Positions 11,027 to 19,643 of a stretch of 64,000 bases of DNA are shown here, one piece after another. Source of the stretch: Rhizobium sp. TH135 (GTDB taxonomy: Bacteria > Pseudomonadota > Alphaproteobacteria > Rhizobiales > Rhizobiaceae). Below the pieces are notes generated by a model, which was given only the letters and a program-made list of their open reading frames with translations, ran no database searches and was not told the DNA's origin. A program made the translations under genes and the position numbers. Every line of letters starts with the position of its first letter. Position 1 is the first letter of the stretch. The stretch covers positions 372,001 through 436,000 of the forward strand of contig NZ_PKRP01000005.1 of the NCBI RefSeq assembly GCF_002855515.1. The letters run 5' to 3'.

Positions 11027-12238
11027 TCAGACTGCTTTGTTCTTGTTGTAAACGTCGAAGAAGACAGCAGCCAAAAGCACGAGGCCCTTGATGAGCTGCT
11101 GGTAGTCGATGCCGATACCCATGATCGACATGCCGTTGTTCATGACACCCATGATGAAGGCGCCGATGACAGCACCGGTGATCTTGCCAACGCCGCCGGA
11201 CGCCGAGGCACCGCCGATGAAGCAGGCCGCGATAACGTCGAGCTCGAAGCCGACGCCCGCCTTCGGTGTCGCCGAATTGAGGCGAGCCGCGATGATCATG
11301 CCGGCGAGAGCCGCAAGCACGCCCATGTTGACGAAGGTCAGGAACACCAGCTTTTCGGTATTGATACCGGAAAGCTTCGCAGCCTTCTCATTGCCGCCCA
11401 GCGCATAGATACGGCGACCGATCGTGGTGCGCGTGGTGACGAAGGAATAAAGCGCGATGAGAACGCCCATGACGACGAGCACGTTCGGCAGGCCGCGATA
11501 AGTGGCGAGCTGATAGCCGAGGAAGATAGCAACAGCGCTGATGATGCCCATCTGCACGGCGAAGAACACGAAGGGTTCGTTTTCGGTGCCGTGCTCTTCG
11601 TTCAGGCGGCGGTTCTTCATGCCGTTATAGATCGCCATACCGACGAGCAGCACGATCAGAATGATCGCAACGTGGTTGGCGATGCCGGTCGTCGCGACAT
11701 CCGTCAGCGGCAGGAAGTCCGGGATGAAGCCGGTCGACAGCAGCGTGAATTCCTTCGGGAAGGGACCGATCGGGCGACCTTGCAGAACGACATAGGTCAG
11801 GCCGCGGAAAACCAGCATGCCGGCGAGCGTTACGATGAAGGATGGGATCTTCTGATAGGCGACCCAGTAACCCTGGGCAGCACCCATGACGCCACCGAGC
11901 ACCAGACACAGCGGCACGACCAGCGAGAAATGCCAGCCCCATTTGACCAGCATGATGGCTGATATGCCGCCGATGAAGGCGACGATCGAGCCGACCGACA
12001 GGTCGATATGCCCCGCCACGATGATCAGCAACATGCCGAGCGCCATGATGACGATGAACGAGTTCTGCAGCACCAGGTTGGTGATGTTGACCGGACGGAA
12101 CAGAACGCCGTTGGTCAGGAACTGGAACAGCAGCATGATGACGACGAGCGCGAGCAGCAGTCCGTATTCACGGATGTTGTTGCGCAGATAGTCGCCTACG
12201 GAGACCTTGGGGGTTTCGGTTCTTGTGTCGATAGCCAT
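11027..12238 (-). CDS. gguB: Sugar ABC transporter permease GguB
   Basis: GguB is the membrane subunit of the ChvE-dependent multiple-sugar importer (CUT2 / BPD_transp_2 family). The 403-residue protein has about ten hydrophobic segments, including LLLALVVIMLLFQFLT near the N-terminus, and the family stretch IVAGHIDLSVGSIVAFIGG, which follows the third. The coupling region RRIYALGGNEKAAKLSGI contacts the ATPase. The start codon overlaps the gguA stop codon as TAATG (one shared base), a sign of translational coupling. One homodimer-forming permease per operon is usual for this family. Confidence 0.94.
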   Translation of the reverse strand: MAIDTRTETPKVSVGDYLRNNIREYGLLLALVVIMLLFQFLTNGVLFRPVNITNLVLQNSFIVIMALGMLLIIVAGHIDLSVGSIVAFIGGISAIMLVKWGWHFSLVVPLCLVLGGVMGAAQGYWVAYQKIPSFIVTLAGMLVFRGLTYVVLQGRPIGPFPKEFTLLSTGFIPDFLPLTDVATTGIANHVAIILIVLLVGMAIYNGMKNRRLNEEHGTENEPFVFFAVQMGIISAVAIFLGYQLATYRGLPNVLVVMGVLIALYSFVTTRTTIGRRIYALGGNEKAAKLSGINTEKLVFLTFVNMGVLAALAGMIIAARLNSATPKAGVGFELDVIAACFIGGASASGGVGKITGAVIGAFIMGVMNNGMSIMGIGIDYQQLIKGLVLLAAVFFDVYNKNKAV

Positions 12239-13773
12239 TAGTGTTTCTCCCCAGAGCGCATGATGGCACGCATGATGGACTCTTGGCTTGCTTCTTCCTT
12301 GGACAGTTCCGCGACGATGCGTCCTTCGTTCATGACGTAGATGCGGTCGCAGGTGCCGAGCAGTTCAGGCATTTCCGACGAGATCATCAGAATGCCCTTA
12401 CCTTCGGCGGCAAGCTGGTTGATGATAGTGTAGATTTCGAATTTTGCACCGACGTCGATGCCGCGCGTCGGCTCGTCGAGGATCAGGATCTCGGGGTTCG
12501 TGAACAGCCACTTCGACAGAACAACCTTCTGCTGGTTGCCGCCGGAGAGGTTCACGGCCTCCTGGTAGATCGAGTGCGACCGGATCCGAAGCTTCTGGCG
12601 ATAGTCGGACGCCACCTTGGCTTCCTTGCGGTCATCGATGATCGTGCCGCTGGAAACGCCATTGAGATTGGCGAGCGTGGTGTTTTCCTTGATGTTGTTC
12701 TGCAGCACGAGACCGAGGTGCTTCCGGTCTTCCGTCACATAGGCAAGACCGGCCTCGATCGCCTTCGGGATCGTCGAAACATCGACCGGCTTCCCGTGCA
12801 TCGAGACGTCACCGGTGATCTTGTGACCCCAGGACTTGCCGAAAATGCTCATCGCCGTCTCGGTGCGCCCGGCCCCCATCAGGCCCGCAATACCGACGAC
12901 TTCGCCGGCACGGACATTGAAGGCGACATCGTGCAGGAACTGACGATCGCGGTGGTTCTGGTGGAAGACATTCCAGTTCTTCACCTCAAGCAGGACGTCA
13001 CCGATCTTGGGGTCGCGCTTCGGGTAGCGGTCTTCCATGTCACGGCCGACCATGCCCTTGATGATTCGGTCTTCCGTGATCTCCTGGGTGTGACAGTCGA
13101 GCGTTTCGACCGTACCGCCGTCGCGAAGGATGGTGATCTGATCTGCAACCTTGCGGATTTCGTTCAACTTGTGGGAGATGATGATCGACGTCATCCCCTG
13201 CTTGCGGAACTCCATGAGCAGCGTCAGCAGCGCGTCCGAATCCGTTTCGTTCAGAGAAGCGGTCGGCTCGTCGAGGATCAGCAGGCGAACCTTCTTCGAC
13301 AGGGCCTTGGCGATTTCGACCAGCTGCTGCTTGCCGACACCGATGTCGGTGATGCGTGTCGAAGGCGCGTCCTTCAGGCCGACCTTTGCCAGCAGCTCTT
13401 TCGTCCGCGCAAATGTCTGGGGCCAGTGGATCACGCCGTTCTGGGCGATTTCATTGCCGAGGAAGATGTTCTCGGCGATCGACAGGAGCGGCACGAGAGC
13501 CAGTTCCTGGTGAATGATGATGATGCCGAGTTCTTCGCTGTCGGAGATCCGGCCGAAGCGACGGACTTCGCCGTCGTAGAAGATGTCGCCGTCATAGGTA
13601 CCGGCGGGATAGACACCGCTCAGGACCTTCATCAGCGTGGACTTGCCGGCGCCATTTTCGCCGACCAGCGCGTGGATCTCGCCCTCGCGCACCTTGAAGC
13701 TGACATTGTCCAGCGCTTTCACGCCGGGAAATGTCTTTGTGATGCCGCGCATCTCGAGAATGATGTTGTCCAT
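12238..13773 (-). CDS. gguA: Sugar ABC transporter ATP-binding protein GguA
   Basis: GguA is a fused double ATPase (511 residues) that powers import of galactose, arabinose and related sugars bound by ChvE. The first domain has Walker [10 protein letters not shown] (residues 38-46) and Walker [12 protein letters not shown]. The second has the degenerate Walker [10 protein letters not shown], the signature [15 protein letters not shown] and [12 protein letters not shown]. This asymmetry is normal in the CUT2 class (MglA, XylG). It follows chvE after a 120-bp gap that holds a strong palindrome, which could lower expression of the transporter relative to the binding protein. Confidence 0.95.
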   Translation of the reverse strand: MDNIILEMRGITKTFPGVKALDNVSFKVREGEIHALVGENGAGKSTLMKVLSGVYPAGTYDGDIFYDGEVRRFGRISDSEELGIIIIHQELALVPLLSIAENIFLGNEIAQNGVIHWPQTFARTKELLAKVGLKDAPSTRITDIGVGKQQLVEIAKALSKKVRLLILDEPTASLNETDSDALLTLLMEFRKQGMTSIIISHKLNEIRKVADQITILRDGGTVETLDCHTQEITEDRIIKGMVGRDMEDRYPKRDPKIGDVLLEVKNWNVFHQNHRDRQFLHDVAFNVRAGEVVGIAGLMGAGRTETAMSIFGKSWGHKITGDVSMHGKPVDVSTIPKAIEAGLAYVTEDRKHLGLVLQNNIKENTTLANLNGVSSGTIIDDRKEAKVASDYRQKLRIRSHSIYQEAVNLSGGNQQKVVLSKWLFTNPEILILDEPTRGIDVGAKFEIYTIINQLAAEGKGILMISSEMPELLGTCDRIYVMNEGRIVAELSKEEASQESIMRAIMRSGEKH

Positions 13774-13852
13774 GTGCAGAATTCCGGCGCCAGGCCAGCG
13801 ATCCCGAAAGATCCAGCTGGAGGCGCGAGCTCCCTCAATGCGTATAGAAAAT

Positions 13853-13876
13853 GGGTCCGCGACATGTCGCGGACCC
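13853..13876 (-). terminator. 24-bp perfect palindrome between chvE and gguA
   Basis: GGGTCCGCGACA is followed at once by its exact reverse complement, giving a 12-bp uninterrupted dyad 17 bp after the chvE stop codon. On the minus strand it is followed by ATTTTC. In binding-protein operons such hairpins often stop part of the transcripts or protect the 3' end of the binding-protein mRNA, giving excess binding protein over transporter. That role is inferred here. Confidence 0.7.
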
Positions 13877-13893
13877 GGATGCGATCCGAAGGA

Positions 13894-14964
13894 TCAGTTG
13901 TCGATCTGCTCGGCGGTGTAGTAGCCAGCGCCGACGAGAACTTCCTTGGCATTGGCCTTGTCGAGAGCGACAGGCTTCAGCAGGTAGGACGGAACGACCT
14001 TCACACCGTTGTTGTAGGTCTTCTCGTCGTTGATCTCCGGAGCCTTGCCGCCCATGATGGCGTCAACCATGGAAACAGCGACCTTGGCGAGTTCGCGGGT
14101 GTCCTTGAACACGGTCGAGTACTGCTCGTCGGCAAGCATCGACTTGATCGAGGGAAGCTCGGCGTCCTGACCGGTAACGACCGGCATGACCATGTCGCCC
14201 GAACCGTAACCAACGCCCTTCAGAGCAGACAGGATACCGATCGAGAGACCGTCATACGGCGAAAGAGCGCCGTGCAGCTTGTCTTCGGTGTAGGTCGAGG
14301 AGAGCAGGTTTTCCATACGAGCCTGTGCGACAGTGCCGTCCCAACGCAGCGTACCAACCTGGTCCATGCCCATCTGGCCCGACTTGACGACGATGTCGCC
14401 GCTGTCGATCAGGGGCTGCAGAACCGACATTGCGCCATCGTAGAAGAAGAAGGCGTTGTTGTCGTCCGGCGAGCCGCCGAAGAGTTCGACGTTCCACGGC
14501 TTGGTGTCCGGGAACTTCGCCTTCAGGCCGTCAACGAGGCTGGTTGCCTGGAGAACGCCAACCTGGAAGTTGTCGAAGGTGGCGTAGTAGTCGACGTTGC
14601 CGGAATCGCGGATCAGACGGTCATAAGCGATGACCTTGACGCCAGCATCGGCAGCCTTCTGCAGGATGTCGGAAAGCGTGGTGCCGTCGATGGCGCCGAT
14701 CACGAGAACCTTGGCACCCTTGGTGACCATGTTTTCGATCTGGGCGAGCTGGTTCGGGATATCGTCGTCAGCGAACTGCAGGTCCGGGGTGTAGCCGGCT
14801 TCCTTGAACAGCTTTTCCATGGTCTCGCCGTCGGAGATCCAGCGGGTCGACGTCTTTGTCGGCATCGAAATGCCAACCATACCCTTGTCCTGTGCGAAGG
14901 ACATGGGCGCGAATGATGCGATGCCGATTGCGAGAGACGCAATCAGGGCGCCAAGTTTCTTCAT
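13894..14964 (-). CDS. chvE: Periplasmic sugar-binding protein ChvE
   Basis: ChvE binds monosaccharides such as galactose, arabinose and glucose in the periplasm. It delivers them to GguAB and, in Agrobacterium, also signals to the VirA sensor and to chemotaxis. The 356-residue precursor starts [20 protein letters not shown], a signal peptide ending SFA|QDKG. The mature part has the periplasmic-binding-protein folds [27 protein letters not shown] and [20 protein letters not shown] 14964 has a GGGAGG site 6 bases upstream, so upstream in-frame starts are discarded. It is the first gene of the operon, divergent from the LysR regulator. No vir genes are in the window. Confidence 0.95.
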   Translation of the reverse strand: MKKLGALIASLAIGIASFAPMSFAQDKGMVGISMPTKTSTRWISDGETMEKLFKEAGYTPDLQFADDDIPNQLAQIENMVTKGAKVLVIGAIDGTTLSDILQKAADAGVKVIAYDRLIRDSGNVDYYATFDNFQVGVLQATSLVDGLKAKFPDTKPWNVELFGGSPDDNNAFFFYDGAMSVLQPLIDSGDIVVKSGQMGMDQVGTLRWDGTVAQARMENLLSSTYTEDKLHGALSPYDGLSIGILSALKGVGYGSGDMVMPVVTGQDAELPSIKSMLADEQYSTVFKDTRELAKVAVSMVDAIMGGKAPEINDEKTYNNGVKVVPSYLLKPVALDKANAKEVLVGAGYYTAEQIDN

Positions 14965-15135
14965 GGTAACCTCCCTGGTCATACCGTGCGAGGCCAAGCT
15001 CCTCCTGGCACTCGCTGAAACAAGAACGGACGGCTGACACGGCAGCCCCCAGCTCCGTGGCGAGTCTTATCGTGGCCAATATACCGATCAAATGATTATT
15101 TTGACTTTCTGCATACCGTAGTTGATATGTGCTTA
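14965..15135. promoter_or_regulatory. Divergent chvE / gbpR control region
   Basis: The gap holds ATCAAATGAT (15087-15096), a 4-2-4 inverted repeat inside an A/T-rich stretch suited to a LysR-type site. TTGACT (15101-15106) is a good -35 hexamer for gbpR, with TGATAT (15123-15128) as a possible -10 sixteen bases on. This would start the gbpR transcript at about 15135. In Agrobacterium GbpR regulates chvE in response to sugars; the binding site here is inferred. Confidence 0.5.
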
Positions 15136-16074
15136 ATGGCCGAGATTCATATCCACCGTTTGCAGCCCAAGCATTTAAACCTGATCCGCTCCATCGCGGA
15201 GCTCGGTCAATTAAGCTTGGCCGCTCAGGCACTTGCGCTGACACAGCCTGCGGCTTCCCGCATGTTGGGGGAAATTGAGCGCTATGTCGGCTCGCCGATT
15301 TTCGTCCGCACGCCAAAGGGCATGGAGCCCACGGCTGTCGGCAGCGCGCTCGCGCGCCGGGCTTTGAACGTGCTTGAGGAAATGCGCGAAGCGGCAAGAG
15401 AAGTCGAAGCCATCCAGCGGGGTTTGACCGGCAAGGTCAGGATCGGCGCGGTCACGGGCGGCGCCGTCGGGCACGTCGTTCCCGCCATTCGCGCCCTGAA
15501 GGCAGAAGCCTCGACCGTCGACATTCACGTCGATGTCGCCCCCAGCGGCGAAATGATCCGGGACCTCCTGTCTGGCCAGTACGACTTTGTCCTGGGGCGT
15601 ATCCCCGCGGGCATCGACGCAAGGCAGTTTCATGTCGAAGGGGCAACCATGGAAGAGGTGGAGATCGTCGTCCACCGCAGCCATCCCCTGGTCAATGTCG
15701 ACCGGCTGAACATATCGGACATGACACATTTCCCCTGGGTGATGCAGGCCCCTGGCACACCTCTGCGTCAGGCGGTCGAGAATGTCTTCATCGAGGAAGG
15801 GGCGCCGATCCCGCGCAATATCGTCAACACGACCTCGCTGCTGGTGATGATTGCCATGCTCGCCTCGTCGAACGCGATCGCGCCGATGTCGAGGGAGGTT
15901 TCAGACCTTCTCTGTCGCCAGACGCCAGTCGGCGATCTGACGACGCTCAGACTGGACACACCGATCGAGGTGACGCCGTATCACCTCATCACCTTAAGCG
16001 GTAAACGTCTGTCGCCGATCGCAGCACGCCTGCGCGAACTTTTGCTTGGCCACTTCCTCAGCCGAAGCCGCTGA
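15136..16074 (+). CDS. gbpR: LysR-type regulator GbpR (galactose-binding protein regulator)
   Basis: This 312-residue LysR-family regulator has an N-terminal winged helix (LNLIRSIAELGQLSLAAQALALTQPAASRMLGEIE, about residues 14-48) and a LysR substrate-binding domain with VRIGAVTGGAVGHVVPAI. It is transcribed divergently from chvE, as GbpR is in Agrobacterium, where it activates chvE when galactose or arabinose is present. Two ATGs three codons apart (15127 and 15136) are possible. Neither has a ribosome-binding site, and the only good promoter would place the transcription start next to 15136, so I prefer that one and suspect a leaderless message. The assignment is by family plus position. 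Confidence 0.88.
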   Translation: MAEIHIHRLQPKHLNLIRSIAELGQLSLAAQALALTQPAASRMLGEIERYVGSPIFVRTPKGMEPTAVGSALARRALNVLEEMREAAREVEAIQRGLTGKVRIGAVTGGAVGHVVPAIRALKAEASTVDIHVDVAPSGEMIRDLLSGQYDFVLGRIPAGIDARQFHVEGATMEEVEIVVHRSHPLVNVDRLNISDMTHFPWVMQAPGTPLRQAVENVFIEEGAPIPRNIVNTTSLLVMIAMLASSNAIAPMSREVSDLLCRQTPVGDLTTLRLDTPIEVTPYHLITLSGKRLSPIAARLRELLLGHFLSRSR

Positions 16075-16177
16075 TCGGGCCAGCCAGGGGCAGAGCCTGC
16101 CCGTCGAAGCTTGCAATTTCGGGCATGTCAGGCACACTGTCACCCATCCGTCATGAATCGGAGCTCGTGGAGCATTG

Positions 16178-16576
16178 ATGACAGAGCAGCCGGAAGGGCA
16201 GCGCCGCGACGACGAGGGGGCAGACAGAAGCGCCACTCCCGTTGTCGACCTGGGTGTCTACAGACAATCGCTCGACCCTCTACCCGTCACCTTTCACCGT
16301 CGCGAACTCGACGCCATCCTCTGGATCTACGGCCGCATGGTCGGAGAAGGCGAGTGGCGCGACTACGCGATCGATCACATGAAGGACAAGGCGGTGTTCT
16401 CCGTCTTCAAACGGTCGGGCGAATATCCGCTCTACCGGATCGAGAAGAACCCGAAACTCGCAGCCAAGCAGGGGGCCTTCTCCGTGGTCGGCACGGACGG
16501 ACGGATTCTCAAGCGTGGGCATGACCTCCGCCAAGTTCTGAAGGTCTTCGACAAGGCGCTGAAAGCTTTGGACTGA
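16178..16576 (+). CDS. DUF2794 domain protein
   Basis: A 132-residue cytoplasmic protein of unknown function, widespread in Alphaproteobacteria. The first 30 residues are polar and variable. The conserved core runs from VTFHRRELDAILWIYGRMVG through EWRDYAIDHMKDKAVFSVFKR to LYRIEKNPKLAAKQGAFSVV. ATG 16178 has GGAG 6 bases upstream; a TTG one codon earlier is less likely. It converges on the acetyltransferase gene with only three bases between the two stop codons. Confidence 0.85.
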   Translation: MTEQPEGQRRDDEGADRSATPVVDLGVYRQSLDPLPVTFHRRELDAILWIYGRMVGEGEWRDYAIDHMKDKAVFSVFKRSGEYPLYRIEKNPKLAAKQGAFSVVGTDGRILKRGHDLRQVLKVFDKALKALD

Positions 16577-16579
16577 AGT

Positions 16580-17131
16580 TTAAGGCATGACGCCAGGATA
16601 GGTCGAAAGATCGGGCAAGGTCGTATTGCCCTCACCCAACGCCTTCTGCATGAAGACGGTATCGAGCCAAAGCCCGTGCTTGAATCCGGTGCCCACCATT
16701 CTGCCCGAAAACTCGAAACCACAGCTGCGATGAACCGCCATCGATGCCTCGCTGGCACCGCCGATCACCGCGACCATCTGTCGGAAGCCCGCTTTTTCGC
16801 AGCGGTCGAGTAGCGCGTTCAGCAAGGCCTTTCCCACGCCACGGCCACGCGCAGATGGATGGATGTAGATGGAATCCTCCACCAGCCATCGATAGGCCGG
16901 ACGCGTCCGGAAGGCCGAAGTATAGGCATAACCCGCCAAAGAACCTTGCTCATCGACAGCCGCCAGGTAGGGGTAGCCCTTTGCCTTGAGCGCCTGATAT
17001 CTCTCGGTCATCTCCGAAAGATCGGGAGGCACGAGCTCGTAGCTCGCCGTCCCGTTCGCGACCGCATCGGCATAGATTAACGTGACCTCTGAAAGATCGT
17101 CGGGGGTCAGGTCGCGTATGTAGAGGCTCAT
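16580..17131 (-). CDS. GNAT N-acetyltransferase, phosphinothricin/methionine-sulfone type
   Basis: The 183-residue protein fits the GNAT fold of the PAT/MnaT group, which acetylate amino-acid analogues such as phosphinothricin or methionine sulfoximine. Landmarks are IRDLTPDDLSEVTLIYADAV at the N-terminus, the acetyl-CoA loop HPSARGRGVGKALLNALL (R-x-x-G-x-G/A) and GFKHGLWLDTVFMQKAL at the C-terminus. The substrate cannot be read from sequence. ATG 17131 (MSLYIRDL) is chosen; the frame stays open far upstream, but that part has no similarity to the family and crosses the asd leader. Confidence 0.88.
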   Translation of the reverse strand: MSLYIRDLTPDDLSEVTLIYADAVANGTASYELVPPDLSEMTERYQALKAKGYPYLAAVDEQGSLAGYAYTSAFRTRPAYRWLVEDSIYIHPSARGRGVGKALLNALLDRCEKAGFRQMVAVIGGASEASMAVHRSCGFEFSGRMVGTGFKHGLWLDTVFMQKALGEGNTTLPDLSTYPGVMP

Positions 17132-17542
17132 GCAGTTGCTCCGTTCGGAATGGTCCTTATTTCCATGACGAAAGGGGGCAGACAAGCCTTTGGGTGTCAC
17201 GGTGACACGGCGATCGGCCAAGCGACATTCGCTTTTCGCCAAAGCCGGCGGCCTGTCGGCTTGACTCACGCTGAAAACCTTGTAATCCCTCGCCGCGAAG
17301 AGGAATTCGGTCCATGCACGCTTTCGGGCAACCCATTGCGGTCTTCCACCTCCTGCAGCAGTCTGCTGCCGGCGGCGCATGCCATTCTCTTGCATCCACG
17401 ACCAAGGCCAAAACGACGACGAAAACCGTCTGACGTCTTCGGCCACCGCTCTCTCCCCGGCACGGCCGGGGACAAGGAAGGTTGCGTTCTGTCGCGAGCT
17501 TCCCCCTCACCATCCGCGGAGAGACAGAAAGAGAGCATTGAC
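17132..17542 (+). promoter_or_regulatory. 411-bp gap: candidate asd promoter and two leader hairpins
   Basis: No gene is supported here, although both strands happen to stay open in frames leading into the flanking genes. GGCTTGACT (TTGACT 17261-17266) followed after 16 bases by TAATCC (17283-17288) is a reasonable promoter for asd, leaving a leader of about 250 bases. In that leader are two perfect hairpins: GCAGCA/TGCTGC (17355-17369, 3-base loop) and CCCCGGC/GCCGGGG (17455-17471, 3-base loop). Neither is followed by a T tract. Confidence 0.35.
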
Positions 17543-18574
17543 ATGGGTTTCAAGATTGCAGTCGTAGGCGCCACCGGTAATGTCGGTCGCGAAATGCTGA
17601 ACATCCTTTCCGAACGCGGATTCCCGGCATCGGAAGTCGTGGCGCTTGCCTCGGCCCGTTCGCAGGGCACCGAAGTCTCCTTCGGCGACAAGGTTCTGAA
17701 GGTTTCCAACCTCGACAATTATGATTTTTCCGACACCGACATTTGCCTGATGTCGGCCGGCGGCACGATCTCCCAGAAGTGGTCGCCGAAGATCGGCGCG
17801 CAGGGCTGCGTCGTCATCGATAACTCCTCGGCGTGGCGCTACGATTCCGAAGTGCCGCTCATCGTGCCTGAGGTCAATCCGGACGCCATTGCCGGATTCA
17901 AGAAGAAGAACATCATCGCCAACCCGAATTGCTCGACTGCCCAGCTGGTCGTCGCGCTGAAGCCGCTGCATGATTTCGCGAAGATCAAGCGCGTGGTGGT
18001 CTCGACCTACCAGTCCGTATCGGGCGCCGGCAAGGAAGGCATGGACGAACTCTTCACCCAGACCCGCGCTGTCTTCGTGGCCGACCCGGTGGAAGCCAAG
18101 AAGTTCACCAAGCGCATCGCCTTCAACGTCATCCCGCATATCGATAGCTTCATGGAAGACGGCTACACGAAGGAAGAGTGGAAGGTCCTGGCCGAAACCA
18201 AGAAGATGCTCGATCCGAAGATCAAGGTGACCTGCACGGCCGTGCGCGTACCGGTCTTCATCGGTCATTCGGAATCGGTCAACATCGAGTTCGAAAACGA
18301 AATCACCGCCGATCAGGCCCGCGACATCCTGCGCGACGCCCCGGGTTGCCTGGTCATCGACAAGCATGAGAACGGCGGCTACATCACCCCGCTCGAATGC
18401 GCCGGCGAAGACGCGACCTACATCTCGCGTATCCGCGAAGACGCAACTGTCGAAAACGGCCTCAACATGTGGGTCGTCTCCGACAACCTGCGTAAGGGCG
18501 CTGCTCTGAACGCGATCCAGATTGCTGAGCTTCTGGTCAATCGCGGGCTGATCAAGCCGCGCGCCACCGCCTAA
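17543..18574 (+). CDS. asd: Aspartate-semialdehyde dehydrogenase
   Basis: It reduces L-aspartyl-4-phosphate to aspartate semialdehyde with NADPH, the branch point to lysine/diaminopimelate, threonine and methionine. The 343-residue protein has the NADP motif VVGATGNVGREML at the start, the catalytic Cys130 in NPNCSTAQLV, and the segment TYQSVSGAGKEGMDEL. The sequence MGFKIAVVGATG fixes the start at ATG 17543, although the frame is open for 131 codons upstream. An imperfect GC-rich hairpin follows the stop codon. Confidence 0.96.
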   Translation: MGFKIAVVGATGNVGREMLNILSERGFPASEVVALASARSQGTEVSFGDKVLKVSNLDNYDFSDTDICLMSAGGTISQKWSPKIGAQGCVVIDNSSAWRYDSEVPLIVPEVNPDAIAGFKKKNIIANPNCSTAQLVVALKPLHDFAKIKRVVVSTYQSVSGAGKEGMDELFTQTRAVFVADPVEAKKFTKRIAFNVIPHIDSFMEDGYTKEEWKVLAETKKMLDPKIKVTCTAVRVPVFIGHSESVNIEFENEITADQARDILRDAPGCLVIDKHENGGYITPLECAGEDATYISRIREDATVENGLNMWVVSDNLRKGAALNAIQIAELLVNRGLIKPRATA

Positions 18575-18584
18575 GACAACAATC

Positions 18585-18617
18585 CTGAGGCTTCCGGGTT
18601 CGGCCCGGGAGCCTCAG
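18585..18617 (+). terminator. Hairpin after asd
   Basis: Two 14-base arms (CTGAGGCTTCCGGG / CCCGGGAGCCTCAG) with one G-T pair and a 5-base loop lie 10 bp after the asd stop. The following sequence has only a short T stretch (CCTTTC), so termination may be partial or Rho-dependent. Confidence 0.65.
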
Positions 18618-18753
18618 CCGGACCTTTCAGCTGAAAGTGATCCGATTTGAGAGGTCGGGCGCCATACATTAGCGTGAGATGGATGACAGCATCCGCTTTC
18701 ACTGGCATGGTGCCGCCGATTCGTACCCATTCAAAGTCCGTTATGAGGCATCA

Positions 18754-19575
18754 ATGCGACTGACATCCACTCTGTCGGCAGCCCTGGTTTCCGTGGTCGC
18801 CCTACTGGCCGGCACGCAATCCGCAGCAGCGGCCGCTTGCAGCAATACATCCGCCGGCTTTGAGGAATGGGCTGCTGCCTTCAAGCAGCAGGCCGAAGGC
18901 CAGGGCTTCAGCCCGCGCATGCTCGACAAGGTCTTTTCGAGCGTGAGCTACAGCCGCAGCACGATCAGCGCTGACCGTGGCCAGAAGAGTTTCAAGCTCT
19001 CCTTCGATCAGTTCATGCAGAAGCGCGGCGGTCAGACGATCATCAATCGCGGCAAGACGATGAAGAAGAACAACGCGGCTTTGTTCTCCCGTCTTGAACA
19101 GCGCTATGGCGTGCCTGCAGGACCGCTGATCGCCATTTGGGGCATGGAGACCGGCTTCGGCTCCTTCCTCGGCAAGGAGCACACCCTGTCGGCTGTTGCG
19201 ACTCTGGCGTTTGACTGCCGCCGCAGCGAGTTCTTCACCGATCAGTTCTACGCCGCTCTGGAGCTCGTGCAGGCCGGCAATCTCGACGTGAACGCCAAGG
19301 GCGCAGCCCATGGCGAAATCGGCCAGACCCAGTTCCTGCCGCGCAACGTCGTCCGCTACGGTGTAGACGGCGATGGCGACGGCCATATCGACATGGTGCG
19401 TTCGCGCGCCGACGCGCTTGCATCGACCGCGAACTTCCTGCGCGGCCATGGCTGGCAGCCTGGCGCCGGCTACCAGCAGGGCGAGCCAAACTTCGTCGCT
19501 ATTCAGGGCTGGAACGCTGCGACCGTCTACCAGCAGGCCATTGCCCATATCGCGGCCCGAATCGACGCAGAATAA
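18754..19575 (+). CDS. Lytic murein transglycosylase (MltB-like)
   Basis: A 273-residue periplasmic enzyme that cleaves the MurNAc-GlcNAc bond of peptidoglycan to form 1,6-anhydro ends. A signal peptide (MRLTSTLSAALVSVVALLAG, cut near AAA) precedes the SLT_2 domain. The catalytic Glu132 lies in IWGMETGFGSFLG, and the family segments AVATLAFDCRRSEFF, HGEIGQTQFLPRNVVRYGVD and DGHIDMV follow. Unlike E. coli MltB there is no lipobox cysteine at the cleavage site, so it is probably soluble. ATG 18754 has GAGG 5 bases upstream; the longer frame to 18679 would bury the signal peptide. Confidence 0.92.
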   Translation: MRLTSTLSAALVSVVALLAGTQSAAAAACSNTSAGFEEWAAAFKQQAEGQGFSPRMLDKVFSSVSYSRSTISADRGQKSFKLSFDQFMQKRGGQTIINRGKTMKKNNAALFSRLEQRYGVPAGPLIAIWGMETGFGSFLGKEHTLSAVATLAFDCRRSEFFTDQFYAALELVQAGNLDVNAKGAAHGEIGQTQFLPRNVVRYGVDGDGDGHIDMVRSRADALASTANFLRGHGWQPGAGYQQGEPNFVAIQGWNAATVYQQAIAHIAARIDAE

Positions 19576-19583
19576 GAAACGCA

Positions 19584-19609
19584 ATGCGGTGGCTCATGGG
19601 CCGCCGCAT
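19584..19609. terminator. Hairpin between convergent mltB-like and carbonic anhydrase genes
   Basis: ATGCGGTGGC (19584-19593) pairs with GCCGCCGCAT (19600-19609) except for one G-T pair, with a 6-base loop. It is the only structure in the 68-bp convergent gap; T tracts on both sides are short. Confidence 0.5.
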
Positions 19610-19643
19610 AATCACTCAGAGATGTAAGACAGAGCACCCGCCG

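Noticed and set aside
17150..17542. 131-codon in-frame extension upstream of asd as part of the protein
   Set aside because: The extension has no family similarity, a low-complexity Pro/Arg/Ser composition, and the normal Asd start follows it. The opposite strand is also open here, which points to GC-rich chance.
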